DNA of 64,000 nt from a virus. Position 1 is the first letter of the stretch. Each line of letters begins with the position of its first letter. Position numbers and translations under genes: made by a program. Below, one piece after another: positions 17,401 to 26,081 of the stretch. The notes beneath the pieces are model-generated. The model searched no databases. It was not told where the DNA came from and saw only the letters and a list, made by a program, of their open reading frames with translations. Location: positions 1 to 64,000 of the IMG/VR virus record IMGVR_UViG_3300008952_000005; one strand, 5' to 3'.

Positions 17401-20400
17401 AAGTCATATTTCTTATATTATTTTTTTCGTTAAGTAATAACCAGTTACTAGCTTTGTTATTTTCTAATTTTTTAACTTTTAATGTTAAGTCACCACCGTT
17501 ACCAATATCTGCCGAGTTTAATGTAATTATATCATTAACTTCAAAATTAATACCACCGTGATAAGTTATAATTTGTGTTGCCACACCACCTGATATCACT
17601 ACGTTCCATACTGAAGCATCCCCATTTTCTGGATAAACTTTTTCTCCTTCATCACAATGATATTTTAAACCTGATAATTTGATACTATCACTTGCTGATA
17701 ATCCGTGGTTAGATGAAGTTGTAATTGTAATAACACCTGTACTATGAACATATGGAGCATTTGTTACCGTAAATTTACCAAAAGCGGCATTTGAAACTAT
17801 ACCACCATCAACATATGTGTGTTCTCTAGCATCAGTACCTACATTGATTGTAAATGAATCACCAGTTGGTACATCTAAAACTGTATAACTTCTTTCGGAT
17901 CTTCCTTGGTGAATATAATTGTAAGTACCATCTGTTGCACCACTAGTATTATTAACTAATTCTACTGTTGCAATTTGAGAACCTGTTCCAGGTGCTGGAT
18001 GTATTCTTGTATTTCTTAAACTTTCTCCAACTATTGAAACACCTTCTCTTACTCTCATTGGTAATTGTTCTGTGAAAGTACCGTTTTTAAGTCTGATTGT
18101 ATCTCCTGCAGTACTCTTAACTTTAAAGTTTAAAACATTAGAACCACCAACTCGTTTATAAGTGAAAGCGTCAACAGATTTCTGTTCGCTTGTTACATAG
18201 GTAACTTTTTGAGAAGTACCACCACTTACATAAGTATGTGCAAATCCTGATTTGTCAGTACCAAAAATATATGTATTGGCGTCAACTACATTATAAACTT
18301 TAAATATTCCTGAACTAAAAGTATTATCAGGATATGTTTTACTTCCCATAGAACAAGAGAATAATATACTATCTAATTTAACTAAATCGCCATTTGCTAA
18401 TCCGTGTAAAGTAGCTGTTACTGTAATAAGTCCTGTTAGATTATCATAGACAGCATTAGTAACTGCTGATGAACTGCCAACATTTGAAACTGTTGCTAAT
18501 CTAACTGTACCACCACTAACGTAAGTATGTGCAACATTACTTGGTGGTAAAAAGAAATTTAATTCTGTAGCTGATTTTGTTGATACAACAGGATAAACTC
18601 CTGAAACTGGAACTTGTGGATATATTTTATCACCAAATTCGCAATTTGTTTTAATTCCAAATAAATTAACTGTATCACTTGCTGATAATCCATTCGTTGC
18701 TGTAGTAATTACAGCTTTACCTGTTGCTATATTATAAACAAAATTTGTAACTGCTAGTCTACTGTTATCTGATTTAACAACTTCACCACCACTTACATAA
18801 GTTTGTGCAGTAGTACTTGTTCCAATATCAACTTGAAATGTTGTTGTTGTTAAATTTGCTGCTTCTACTGTAAATGCTGTATTCGTTGAAATTACAGGAT
18901 ATGTTTTATTTCCTGTAGGACAACTTACTAGTAAATCTCTTATTTCAACTAAATCTCCAACACTTCTAGCGTGAGGAATTGCTGTAGTTACATCTCCACC
19001 TGTAGGACCTGTAAACCCTATATCATTACCATCAATTCTAACGCACTCATCTACTTTATGGTTAGCTGAACCGTTAACTATATCAACTTTAACAGAACCA
19101 CCTTTAGTATTAACTCTATAGAGTGATGGACCACCAACTTCTGGATATGTTTTTGCACCGTTAGCACAAGTATAATTTAATCCCCATAATCTTACTTTAT
19201 TACCTGCTAATAATCCGTGAGCTGTAGAAGTGTGAATTGTAATAACACCTGTACTATGAACATATGGAGCATTAGTTATTGTTAAAGTAGTATCATCTGC
19301 TTTTCTAACTGTACCACCACTTACATAAGTATGAGCATTGGTGTCAGTTCCCATTTGAATTTCAAAAGTATTAGTAGTTATATTGTATTGACTAACTTCA
19401 AACTCTCTTGAAGAAATTCCACGAATATTATTATAAACGTCTTCCGTACCACCGATACCACCAGACTGGTCTTTTATTTCTCTAATAGCGTGGTGTTTTG
19501 CGTGTTTAACAGCATATGCTAATGTTTTATAAGGTTGACTTTCTGATCCTGAATCACCATCTACTCCTGTTGGAGAAACCCATATAACATTTTTAGCAGA
19601 ATTACCAGACCATAGAACATCAAAACCATCATTAGTTAATACTGAACCTGGAAGACCTATAGGTAATCTAGCAGTACCAGCTTCGGACTGCGTAATCATA
19701 TCACCACGAGTCTGTAATACAGCACCAGAGTCACCTAAAGCAATTCCTTGCCAAACTGTTCCATCTGTACCTGGTTCTATATTAAGAACTTGGTCTTTTA
19801 AATTTACATAAGAGTTAGAAAGATATCTAACTGTTTCACCAATATTATAAGTTGTAGATGTACTATATGCACCTGTCCATTTAAATCCTTCAACTACTAA
19901 AGACCAATAAGTTGTATTTACAACACCAGTATTTAATGAAGGTCTTTGACTTTGAGCGTCTAATACGCATACATAAGAATTACCACCATACTGAACTGTA
20001 TCACCAGTTTTGTATAATGTTCCGTGTACATAAACACCTTGTGCTTTAAAACCTGTAGTTACTACATCCCAAAACTTTTTATTTGACCGATTATAAATAA
20101 AGTTTGAAATATTTTTATCTGCGCTTGTAGTATATGAAATCTTTTGAGAAGTACCACCACTTACATAAGTATGAACAATTGCTGATTTATCAGTAGCAAC
20201 AACATATGTACTTGAATCAGGTACATCATAAACTTTAAATATTCCTGAATAGTTTGTAGTATTAGGATATGTTTTTTGTCCTGTTGAACATTCAACTACT
20301 ATACTATCTAATTTAACTAAATCATTTCTACTTAATCCGTGAGTAGCAGATGTTACTGTAATAAGTCCTGTTGCATTATCATAAGAAAAACCAGTAAGAG

Positions 20401-21748
20401 CAGTTGAACTTCCAACATTTGAAACTGTTGCTAATTTAACTGTACCACCACTTACATAAGTATGGTCAATATTACTTGGTGCTAAAAAGATACTTAATTT
20501 TGTAGCTGATGGACTTGCTTTAACAGGATAAAGTCCTGAATAAGGTGCTTGTGGATAAATTTTAGTACCAAAAGCACAAGTTGTTTTAACTCCAAATACA
20601 TCTATTGTATCACTTGCTGATAATCCGTGCGTTGCTGTAGTAATTACTGCTTTACCAGTTGATGTATTATAATTAAAACCTGTAATTGCTAATCTAGTAC
20701 CATTAGATTTAAGAACCGTACCACCACTTACATAAGTTTGTGCAATAGCACTTGTTCCTAAATTAATTTGTAAATCAGTTGCTGTTAAATTTGTTGCCTC
20801 TACTGTAAATTGGGTAGAAGTTGAGTGTATTGGATATGTTTTCTGTCCTGTATCACATTGTACTACTATATCTCTTACTTCAATTAAATCGGAAACACTT
20901 CTTCCGTGAGCAGTTGATGTAGTAATATCTCCACCTGTTGTTTCTTGTACAGCTGGAGTTCCTGGTGTATTGCCAGAAGATTCATTTGATTGAACATAAA
21001 CATAAGAATACCCACCATAAGTTACTACATCACCTTGTTGGTAAACTGTAGCAGCGTTATAAGAATCTTCAAATTGTAAACCTTCTGAATAAACTGAAAA
21101 ATTTTCTTCAGCAAAATCTGATAGAGCACCGCCCGAAGTATGAGCAACAATACATTTATATTGATATGCACCAAATTTAACAACATCATCTAATTTGTAA
21201 TATGTGTTAACTTGGAAGTCGCCTTTAAATGCTAAACCTTCACTATAGATATCAAAGTTTCCTAAAACTATATTGATATCTCCACCAGCCGCTGATGTAT
21301 GTTCAGTAGTACATCTATATGTTCTACCACCATACTTAACTAGGTCGTTTAATTTGTATTGTGTACTAGAAGCATAATCACCTTTAAAAATAATACCATC
21401 ACTAAATTGTTCAAATTTAGACTGGTCTAAAACTGTGCCTGATGATGTGTATTGAGTAGTACAACGGTATTGTTTACCACCATAAGAAACTAGGTCATTT
21501 AATTTGTACCAAGTTCCATCAGCATATGCACCTTTAAAGTAAAGTGATTCTTGGTGTAATTGCCAATATTCTGTAAATGTTCCAGGACTTGTATAAAAAT
21601 CTTGTTCTGTTGCTGGTGACGTGTGGTTTTGAATACACACATAAGCATTACCACCATATTTTGCGATATCATCAATAACGTAGCCAGTTGTTCCTGCCCA
21701 ATCGCCTCTCCATTTAAACTTTAATCGTCCTAATTTGAAATCTGCCAT
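14459..21748 (-). CDS. Giant repetitive tail-fibre protein (2429 aa)
   Basis: The longest gene in the window. N-terminal residues 1 to about 260 hold five or six short modules (WYKLNDLVSYGGKQYRCT, YKLNDLVKYGGRTYRCT and so on), resembling CBM5/12 carbohydrate-binding units; two more lie near 590-680. A DUF1565-like start of a beta-helix follows (VIWVSPTGVDGDSGSESQPY), with later Gly-rich beta-helix text (GYGRVEAVSVFVYY). Between and after these, about 12 copies of a (V/A)HTYVSGGT-type motif occur in blocks with GLSASD and FKVY segments, arranged as three similar super-repeats. The C-terminal 100 aa match the short 208-aa fibre. No chaperone-protease triad was noted. A long adsorption fibre with glycan binding is the likely role. 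Confidence 0.75.
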   Translation of the reverse strand: MADFKLGRLKFKWRGDWAGTTGYVIDDIAKYGGNAYVCIQNHTSPATEQDFYTSPGTFTEYWQLHQESLYFKGAYADGTWYKLNDLVSYGGKQYRCTTQYTSSGTVLDQSKFEQFSDGIIFKGDYASSTQYKLNDLVKYGGRTYRCTTEHTSAAGGDINIVLGNFDIYSEGLAFKGDFQVNTYYKLDDVVKFGAYQYKCIVAHTSGGALSDFAEENFSVYSEGLQFEDSYNAATVYQQGDVVTYGGYSYVYVQSNESSGNTPGTPAVQETTGGDITTSTAHGRSVSDLIEVRDIVVQCDTGQKTYPIHSTSTQFTVEATNLTATDLQINLGTSAIAQTYVSGGTVLKSNGTRLAITGFNYNTSTGKAVITTATHGLSASDTIDVFGVKTTCAFGTKIYPQAPYSGLYPVKASPSATKLSIFLAPSNIDHTYVSGGTVKLATVSNVGSSTALTGFSYDNATGLITVTSATHGLSRNDLVKLDSIVVECSTGQKTYPNTTNYSGIFKVYDVPDSSTYVVATDKSAIVHTYVSGGTSQKISYTTSADKNISNFIYNRSNKKFWDVVTTGFKAQGVYVHGTLYKTGDTVQYGGNSYVCVLDAQSQRPSLNTGVVNTTYWSLVVEGFKWTGAYSTSTTYNIGETVRYLSNSYVNLKDQVLNIEPGTDGTVWQGIALGDSGAVLQTRGDMITQSEAGTARLPIGLPGSVLTNDGFDVLWSGNSAKNVIWVSPTGVDGDSGSESQPYKTLAYAVKHAKHHAIREIKDQSGGIGGTEDVYNNIRGISSREFEVSQYNITTNTFEIQMGTDTNAHTYVSGGTVRKADDTTLTITNAPYVHSTGVITIHTSTAHGLLAGNKVRLWGLNYTCANGAKTYPEVGGPSLYRVNTKGGSVKVDIVNGSANHKVDECVRIDGNDIGFTGPTGGDVTTAIPHARSVGDLVEIRDLLVSCPTGNKTYPVISTNTAFTVEAANLTTTTFQVDIGTSTTAQTYVSGGEVVKSDNSRLAVTNFVYNIATGKAVITTATNGLSASDTVNLFGIKTNCEFGDKIYPQVPVSGVYPVVSTKSATELNFFLPPSNVAHTYVSGGTVRLATVSNVGSSSAVTNAVYDNLTGLITVTATLHGLANGDLVKLDSILFSCSMGSKTYPDNTFSSGIFKVYNVVDANTYIFGTDKSGFAHTYVSGGTSQKVTYVTSEQKSVDAFTYKRVGGSNVLNFKVKSTAGDTIRLKNGTFTEQLPMRVREGVSIVGESLRNTRIHPAPGTGSQIATVELVNNTSGATDGTYNYIHQGRSERSYTVLDVPTGDSFTINVGTDAREHTYVDGGIVSNAAFGKFTVTNAPYVHSTGVITITTSSNHGLSASDSIKLSGLKYHCDEGEKVYPENGDASVWNVVISGGVATQIITYHGGINFEVNDIITLNSADIGNGGDLTLKVKKLENNKASNWLLLNEKNNIRNMTFLDLNEKKQSGGLYQVTVTSGTEFTVQMGTSTFVHTYKSGGHVIAVGNESVKLGLSNILYNNSNGKVTVTTSNAHSLTTGDWVTLGKMKFECDLGEKVYPSGPYEQALTSLDPVGNIYLTSPYVQNCTSLNPGACGVQIDGNLHLRPFPRSYKSMLANDFTQINEDGIGIHILGYGRVEAVSVFVYYCDKAVYAESGGFIRALNCSHAYGEQGVVASGTNEAEVPVNLKTRGMMLQWDKDTFGGTATASDIENSIAVQGQGTATIVGSESGATATLFRYNVSLLYLHIENITGNFKQGETITITKEDSTTFTVDLDSYFGGQSGSTGADVTTALAHGRTSGDLIEVSDVVLSCLASDSTVIGNKTYPVTSTTTQFTVEAANLTATTFQVDLGTSNTAQSYVSGGTLLKTGGTRLSISNFVYDIATGKAIITTPTHGLSASDTVNLFGIKTSCVYGVKIYPQVPTSGIFNVKSSSAATKLNFFLAPSDIEHTYVSGGTVKHATPTSVGSATEITAASYDNVTGLITITSTGHGLIVNDLVQVQGMQFTCSTGSKAYPDDILSSGIFKVYDVPDSNTYIFGVDKSAIAHTYVIGGTSQKVTIASSSSVNVSGFVFNRTAAAQQGQRGPLIAMKSGTTTLNAVDMIALASNVKFPNDNTFYRVGLVSEEDTVAGTAVIRLTQNIGLSKAKNEDTVNNITQLYSNIRLTGHDFLDIGTGDFTTTNYPLTPTQAADQSDEVTEVNGGRVYWVSTDQTGDFRVGDLFKIEQATGSATLNADAFNLSGLSELKLGSIGAELGAAINEFSTDATLGGNSNTAIPTENAVVGYMTRDNAGTGAWVPPTGTTAQRPVGGELFAGALRYNSSIISWEGYNGTSWTGLAGGTPWTTLVGDGSTVPVAIGGQRLLIDTSLFAMTVKLPASPLVGDSIVFLDLNGSFQLRPLTVDRNGQDIMNLQQDMIADINHAGFTLVYTGSTNGWKLVEVA

Positions 21749-21783
21749 TTTTCTCTCTATTTACCTACTAATTTTGTCCATTT

Positions 21784-22404
21784 TTAAACAGCACTTTGAT
21801 AAGTCGTTGTATTAACCGTTGCCGTTAAATCTTCAAAAGTATTAAAGTCATCAATTGCTAATTTTGACCTTACTGCTTCTTGCTTACTTCTTCTAACTAA
21901 ATCTCCACTATCACTATTTATAAGAAAAGTAGTTGTTATATCATCTGAATATTTAATTTGTTGGTACCTATCGCTATCATTATTATAATATCTTTTATTA
22001 ATTTGACCAACCACAATACTAGCTCCTGCCGCTGGAATTAATACGAAATTTAGTGATGTTCCACCTGTTAATGTATAGGTTGAAAATGCTTCTTGTCTAA
22101 CACCATCCATAAAACAAGCTATTCTTGTTTCATTTAAAACTGGTGTTGATATTGTAAATTGTTTGGTAGCACCGTCACCTGTGAAATATTGAACTTCAAA
22201 CATCTCTAATCTTTCTTCAAGGTAATCTCCTTCATCTCTAGCAACACTATCAGATTTACCATCTTCATAGTACTTTGATACTTCTATTGGTTGAGTAGTA
22301 GAGTTTGGATTGATAGAAGATAGATAACACATACCCTCTTTAGTACGTCTTATACCATTGAATACTTTTTGTTTTTTTATTTCTCCAGGAACTATATAAG
22401 CCAT
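21784..22404 (-). CDS. Virion structural protein, probable fibre connector
   Basis: 206 aa, no family named with confidence. Central segment VQYFTGDGATKQFTISTPVLNETRIACFMDGVRQ, followed by TYTLTGGTSLNFV, is a beta-sandwich pattern common in phage tail-fibre and structural proteins (a GDGxTxxFxI start, then xVxVDGVxQ). The N-terminus is charged with a helix (EEDYLEERLEMFEV-type). Starts at ATG 22404, preceded by a relaxed late-promoter motif. It lies between the giant fibre and a 115-aa structural protein on the same strand. Confidence 0.55.
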   Translation of the reverse strand: MAYIVPGEIKKQKVFNGIRRTKEGMCYLSSINPNSTTQPIEVSKYYEDGKSDSVARDEGDYLEERLEMFEVQYFTGDGATKQFTISTPVLNETRIACFMDGVRQEAFSTYTLTGGTSLNFVLIPAAGASIVVGQINKRYYNNDSDRYQQIKYSDDITTTFLINSDSGDLVRRSKQEAVRSKLAIDDFNTFEDLTATVNTTTYQSAV

Positions 22405-22426
22405 TTTATTTCTCTATATTTATTTA

Positions 22427-22774
22427 TTAAGTTATTGCCAATATACTTGCTACTGCCTCAACATCAACAGAAGTTGAATCAGGAGAAGGATCAGCGACCA
22501 CTCTTAATACGTCATTGTTCTCCAAATTTACTGGTTTATCTAAAGTTAATGTATTGTTAGCAGGAACTTCTAAATTTTTACCTATATGTCTATAAGTTGT
22601 TCCACCGTCAGTAGTAACTTTTACATTAACTTTTGCTGTACTGTACCCACTTTTATTTGAAATATATAATGCGTGAATTACAGCAGTTTCAGAACCGCCT
22701 GCTGTATATAAATCTGCTGAGGAATTATCTAAAACCCCTACAGTTATTCCTGCATTTTTAAATGTTGACGGCAT
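22427..22774 (-). CDS. Small beta-rich virion protein
   Basis: 115 aa. Alternating strands and the phrase ETAVIHALYISNKSGYSTAKVNVKV, then GKNLEVPANNTLTLDKPVNLENNDVLRV, resemble small beta-sandwich structural proteins seen in marine myovirus and siphovirus tails. It would be a decoration or tail accessory protein; specific role unknown. It is packed tightly between neighbouring fibre-module genes on the same strand (15 and 22 bp gaps). Confidence 0.55.
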   Translation of the reverse strand: MPSTFKNAGITVGVLDNSSADLYTAGGSETAVIHALYISNKSGYSTAKVNVKVTTDGGTTYRHIGKNLEVPANNTLTLDKPVNLENNDVLRVVADPSPDSTSVDVEAVASILAIT

Positions 22775-22789
22775 AATCTTTCAACAAAC

Positions 22790-23170
22790 CTATGAACCAA
22801 AAACTACAGAATATGCTAATGCGTCATCCGAAGTACCAATAGTACCTGAAGTGTTAGGTAATTTTAATATTCTATCTGCTGTTGGTTCTTCTACTGATAA
22901 AGTAGTTTCAAACGCATTTTCTAAATTCCCTTCAAATATAAAATTTGATCCATTCATAGTAATATCTCTATTTGTAATAGAACCATTACTAGTTGCGTCT
23001 TGCAAAGTTACCGAACCTGCACCACCAATTTCTTTAATTTGTCCAGCTGATTTTTTTATATAAAATTTACCATCTGTTACATTAACAGCCAACTCTCCAA
23101 CATCCATATTATTTGCGTCTGGAATACGAGTTGCTACTTCTGTACGGTATGGTTTTATTTTTGTTGCCAT
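22790..23170 (-). CDS. Short fibre-associated structural protein
   Basis: 126 aa. Starts MATKIKPYRTEVATRIPDANNMDVGELAVNVTDGKFYIKKSAG, a widely used tail-fibre N-terminal pattern (GELAxNxxDGKxYxK), and ends with a segment ILKLPNTSGTIGTSDDALAYSV shared with other fibre proteins in this window (compare RIVTLPDLTGTAILDTSTAY in the gene at 38937-39869). Probably a small virion-attached fibre piece. No catalytic feature. Confidence 0.55.
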   Translation of the reverse strand: MATKIKPYRTEVATRIPDANNMDVGELAVNVTDGKFYIKKSAGQIKEIGGAGSVTLQDATSNGSITNRDITMNGSNFIFEGNLENAFETTLSVEEPTADRILKLPNTSGTIGTSDDALAYSVVFGS

Positions 23171-23173
23171 AGT

Positions 23174-23395
23174 TTATTTCTTCCTTCTTAATTTCGCTCT
23201 AAATTTAATTCTGTTTACTAATTTTGCTTTAGATAATCTTCTATCTAATTCAATTCCAAGTTTTCTACCAATTCTCTCTAATTCTTTTTTTGTTTTGTTC
23301 TTTAAATCTTTTAATGCTATAACTTCTGTTTTTGGTTTAACTGGTTCATAAGACTTAACTGTTCTATTAATAAATCTTTTAATCCAACCAAACAT
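23174..23395 (-). CDS. Small basic protein with HeH/SAP-like motif
   Basis: 73 aa, strongly basic (many Lys/Arg). Residues about 28-65, DLKNKTKKELERIGRKLGIELDRRLSKAKLVNRI, match the helix-extension-helix pattern of SAP/Rho-N-like domains (TKxELxxIxRxxGIxLDRRxxKxxLV), which usually bind nucleic acid. The N-terminus (MFGWIKRFINRT) is amphipathic. It starts directly at the end of the 569-aa fibre gene, sharing one base (23395). It may be a DNA-binding or virion protein; the function is not known. Confidence 0.55.
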   Translation of the reverse strand: MFGWIKRFINRTVKSYEPVKPKTEVIALKDLKNKTKKELERIGRKLGIELDRRLSKAKLVNRIKFRAKLRRKK

Positions 23396-25104
23396 TAGAA
23401 AGTTCCTCCATCTACTGTAGTAACCTCAACGTCACCAGAGGTAACTGTAAAGTTATCAGTAGAAAAAGAAGCAACACCAATGTTTGATGTACTTGCTAAT
23501 TCTCCAACTATTTGTAATGAATTACCATTTGCAATAGTATTAATTCCTTCTCCTGCTAAAAATTCTAAAACACCACCGACTCTTACTTGTCCTTGTGTTG
23601 AAGACTCATCTTTAAAATATAAAGGATCAGCAAGTTTATCACTTGCAATTGCACCTGCTAACATATTACTAGTAACACCTAATGCTTTAACTCTTAATTG
23701 GTCTCCACTAACTTCAATTGAACTATTGTCAGGATTTGTATCTATCGTATTACCATCTTTAACTAAACCTGCACCTGCAGTAATTTGACCTGCACCAGAA
23801 AATTGTGATACATCTAAATCAGTTGTTCCAAATACTGGTTGTCCTGTATGTGTAAATGTATATCCATTGTTAGAACCAATAGTTCCTTCTTCTACAAATA
23901 CAAATGAACCACCACTTAATTCAGATGGTTGGTCTTCTGGAGTTGCTCTTGTTAATACAAAATCAGTTGATCCATCACCAACAGTTGTAACTTTATAAAT
24001 ACCGTTTTCGGTTGCGTCTGTTTGGTCTTTAACTAAAACTCTATCGTTTAAACTTAATGCTATATCGTCAACTGATATTGCACCGTTAACATCTGCTGTT
24101 AATGTTGCACCGACACCTGCTGTTCCATTATTATAAGTTGCTGATAAATCAGCAGTTGTTGCTGCTTTACAAGATGGTTTAGTATCTAAACCTTGAGCAA
24201 CTTGGTCAACGTATGCTTTGTTTGCAACTGATTGATTTTGAAATCCTGCTCTATCTTCATAACCACTTGGTAAAATAACTGTACCTGTTCCGTGTGGTGT
24301 TAAATTAATATTTTTATTTGCCGCTGTTGTTGTAACTGATTGACCGTCAATTGTAATGTCATCAATTACTAAAGAAGTTAATCCTGCAATATCTGTTTCA
24401 GTAGCACCTAAAGTTAATACTGAACTACCTATTGTTGTTTGAGGATTTGCTAAATTAGAATTTGATATACCTGCACTACCCGATAAATTTGAATCTGTTA
24501 ATGTGTTCGCCTGAATTTCTATATTGTTATCGGTAACAACTGTATCCATACCTGCGCCACCAGCGAAAGTTAATGTTTCAGCTGTATTGTAAGTATCTGT
24601 TCCTGTATCACCTGCTAAATCAATATATTGATTAACAGTCATAAACTCTAAATTACCAGCACCGTCAGTTTTTAAGAACTGACCAGCAGAACCATCAGCG
24701 CCTGGTAATGCAAATGTTGTTGTAGCTGATAGTGAGTTAGGAGCTTTAAGTCCTACAAAGTTTGCACCATTATTTGTGCCTTCATTAAATTTTATTGTTC
24801 CACCTACACTAGTAGAATTACCTACAATGAATTCGTCTACTGCTTTATTTGTGTCTACTATTACAGCACCGCTTGCTGTTAATGTTCCAGCAACGTGATC
24901 CAACATTTCAGCGAAATATTGTCCACCGATAACTGATATATTATTTGCGTCACCATTTCCATCAACTCCACCTTCCCCAATGAATAATCTATCTCCTAGA
25001 TTTCCTTGAGTTCCTGTTCCATAAGTAAATGCTAATTCCCCAAGTTTTAATGTAGCTGGTGCTGAAGTACTTGATGAACGTTTTATCTGTATTACTGTTG
25101 CCAT
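23395..25104 (-). CDS. Tail fibre protein (569 aa)
   Basis: N-terminus MATVIQIKRSSSTSAPATLKLGELAFTYG is the classical virion-attachment pattern of marine T4-like fibre proteins (IQIKRSxxxxAPxxLxxGELA). Central text NKNINLTPHGTGTVILPSGYEDRAGFQNQSVANKAYVDQVAQG is a collar/fibre pattern with an ANKAYVD repeat linker. The C-terminal region is Ser/Thr/Gly-rich beta structure. A likely trimeric fibre or fibre-baseplate adaptor. No enzymatic motif. Confidence 0.72.
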   Translation of the reverse strand: MATVIQIKRSSSTSAPATLKLGELAFTYGTGTQGNLGDRLFIGEGGVDGNGDANNISVIGGQYFAEMLDHVAGTLTASGAVIVDTNKAVDEFIVGNSTSVGGTIKFNEGTNNGANFVGLKAPNSLSATTTFALPGADGSAGQFLKTDGAGNLEFMTVNQYIDLAGDTGTDTYNTAETLTFAGGAGMDTVVTDNNIEIQANTLTDSNLSGSAGISNSNLANPQTTIGSSVLTLGATETDIAGLTSLVIDDITIDGQSVTTTAANKNINLTPHGTGTVILPSGYEDRAGFQNQSVANKAYVDQVAQGLDTKPSCKAATTADLSATYNNGTAGVGATLTADVNGAISVDDIALSLNDRVLVKDQTDATENGIYKVTTVGDGSTDFVLTRATPEDQPSELSGGSFVFVEEGTIGSNNGYTFTHTGQPVFGTTDLDVSQFSGAGQITAGAGLVKDGNTIDTNPDNSSIEVSGDQLRVKALGVTSNMLAGAIASDKLADPLYFKDESSTQGQVRVGGVLEFLAGEGINTIANGNSLQIVGELASTSNIGVASFSTDNFTVTSGDVEVTTVDGGTF

Positions 25105-25114
25105 ATGCTATTTT

Positions 25115-25393
25115 TTAAAAACTCCCACAATTAAATAATAGTGTTCCTGTTGTAGTAACTATTTCGGTTCTAGTTACAAATTTATTATCACTAGACCTAT
25201 ATTGAATCATTGCGCCATCATCTAAATTTGATGTGTCAACATCACCAAGAAGAGCGAATTTTAGGGAAGAATTTTGTACTGCTACCGTAGATGGTAAAGT
25301 TACCGAAACTGCTTCTGGACCATCACCAGTATTTACATTTATATTTGCTGTTGTAGTAGTTTTTTGCCCTACCGTGGCTGTAATATCTGCCAT
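25115..25393 (-). CDS. Small virion-module protein
   Basis: 92 aa: MADITATVGQKTTTTANINVNTGDG start, later MIQYRSSDNKFVTRTEI, which is a common end of small fibre-linked beta proteins. An AGGAGAG ribosome site and a TATAAATA late promoter at 25412-25419 precede it, so it may head the transcription unit that continues through the 569-aa fibre. Function otherwise unknown. Confidence 0.55.
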   Translation of the reverse strand: MADITATVGQKTTTTANINVNTGDGPEAVSVTLPSTVAVQNSSLKFALLGDVDTSNLDDGAMIQYRSSDNKFVTRTEIVTTTGTLLFNCGSF

Positions 25394-25411
25394 CCAATTC
25401 TCTCCTGTGAA

Positions 25412-25419
25412 TATTTATA
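25412..25419 (-). promoter_or_regulatory. Late promoter for the 92-aa gene and downstream fibres
   Basis: Exact TATAAATA on the minus strand, 18 bases upstream of ATG 25393, in the 34-bp gap between two structural genes. Confidence 0.7.
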
Positions 25420-25427
25420 ATATTTAA

Positions 25428-25763
25428 TTAGACAGTAACCTGTGGTCTTACAGTTATAATGCCTTCAATTACTCTAGTGACTCCAGCATCCTTTGTAATT
25501 TCAAGGTCATATACATATCTCTCAGCATCCAAAGCACTTGTTTCGGTTGCTGTTAATGAGAGAGTAACTACTCCTGTGGTAGCGTCTGCTGCTATTGAAG
25601 TAGTCATATTAATTCGTGTTCTTGTAGAAGCAAAACCTTTAGCCATCTTCGCCGCTGCCGTATAACCAGTTAGGTCAAACGCCTGACTATTAGCATCCTT
25701 TACAGTTACGTCTGAACTGAAGGTTGCGCCTTGGTCTATCGTTAGATTAGCTATTGCTGCCAT
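25428..25763 (-). CDS. Small Ig-like virion protein
   Basis: 111 aa. The text LTIDQGATFSSDVTVKDANSQAFDLTGYTAAAKMAKG followed by DATTGVVTLSLTATETSALDAERYVYDLEI is the beta-sandwich pattern of small phage structural proteins that resemble BppU/Ig-like baseplate N-domains. Stop and start are adjacent to the neighbours (the upstream gene ends at 25764), so they are co-translated. Likely baseplate- or fibre-associated; exact role unknown. Confidence 0.55.
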   Translation of the reverse strand: MAAIANLTIDQGATFSSDVTVKDANSQAFDLTGYTAAAKMAKGFASTRTRINMTTSIAADATTGVVTLSLTATETSALDAERYVYDLEITKDAGVTRVIEGIITVRPQVTV

Positions 25764-25967
25764 TTACTTTTTCTCGGATTCTGGTACTTCTTTTTTAATC
25801 AATTTGACTATTTTTTCGTTGTAATATTTAGTTAAAACATCTATCTTTTCAATCTCAATTAAATGTCTAGTTTTGCTTACCTGTATCTCTTGTCTTACTG
25901 CTATACAATTCTGTAATTCAGGACTAAACTTCGTTTCATCATACTCTTTTTTGTCAATTGTTATCAT
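25764..25967 (-). CDS. Small conserved phage protein, unknown
   Basis: 67 aa, charged and mostly helical: MITIDKKEYDETKFSPELQNCIAVRQEIQVSKTR... The start ITIDxKEYDExxxSxExxN is familiar from small proteins next to the Ig-like protein in marine T4-like phages, but I cannot name a function. It is the first gene of the fibre block reading leftwards, with a late promoter 31 bases upstream. Confidence 0.55.
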   Translation of the reverse strand: MITIDKKEYDETKFSPELQNCIAVRQEIQVSKTRHLIEIEKIDVLTKYYNEKIVKLIKKEVPESEKK

Positions 25968-25998
25968 ACATTTATCTCCATTTTTAAATTCATAATAC

Positions 25999-26006
25999 TA
26001 TTTATA
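25999..26006 (-). promoter_or_regulatory. Late promoter at the divergent fibre/TctC boundary
   Basis: Exact TATAAATA on the minus strand, 31 bases upstream of the gene starting at 25967. It is back-to-back with the sigma70-like promoter for the plus-strand TctC-like gene. Confidence 0.7.
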
Positions 26007-26026
26007 TAGGTTATAAGCAAGCAACA

Positions 26027-26055
26027 TTGACAAATCCACTAAATAATGATATATT
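26027..26055 (+). promoter_or_regulatory. Strong sigma70-like promoter for the TctC-like gene
   Basis: TTGACA (26027-26032), a 17-bp spacer, then TATATT (26050-26055): a consensus -35 and near-consensus -10. It lies 26 bases before the proposed ATG at 26082 and indicates transcription by host RNA polymerase with its housekeeping sigma factor, probably early in infection. Confidence 0.8.
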
Positions 26056-26081
26056 ATTATATAACAAAAGGATTGAAATAT

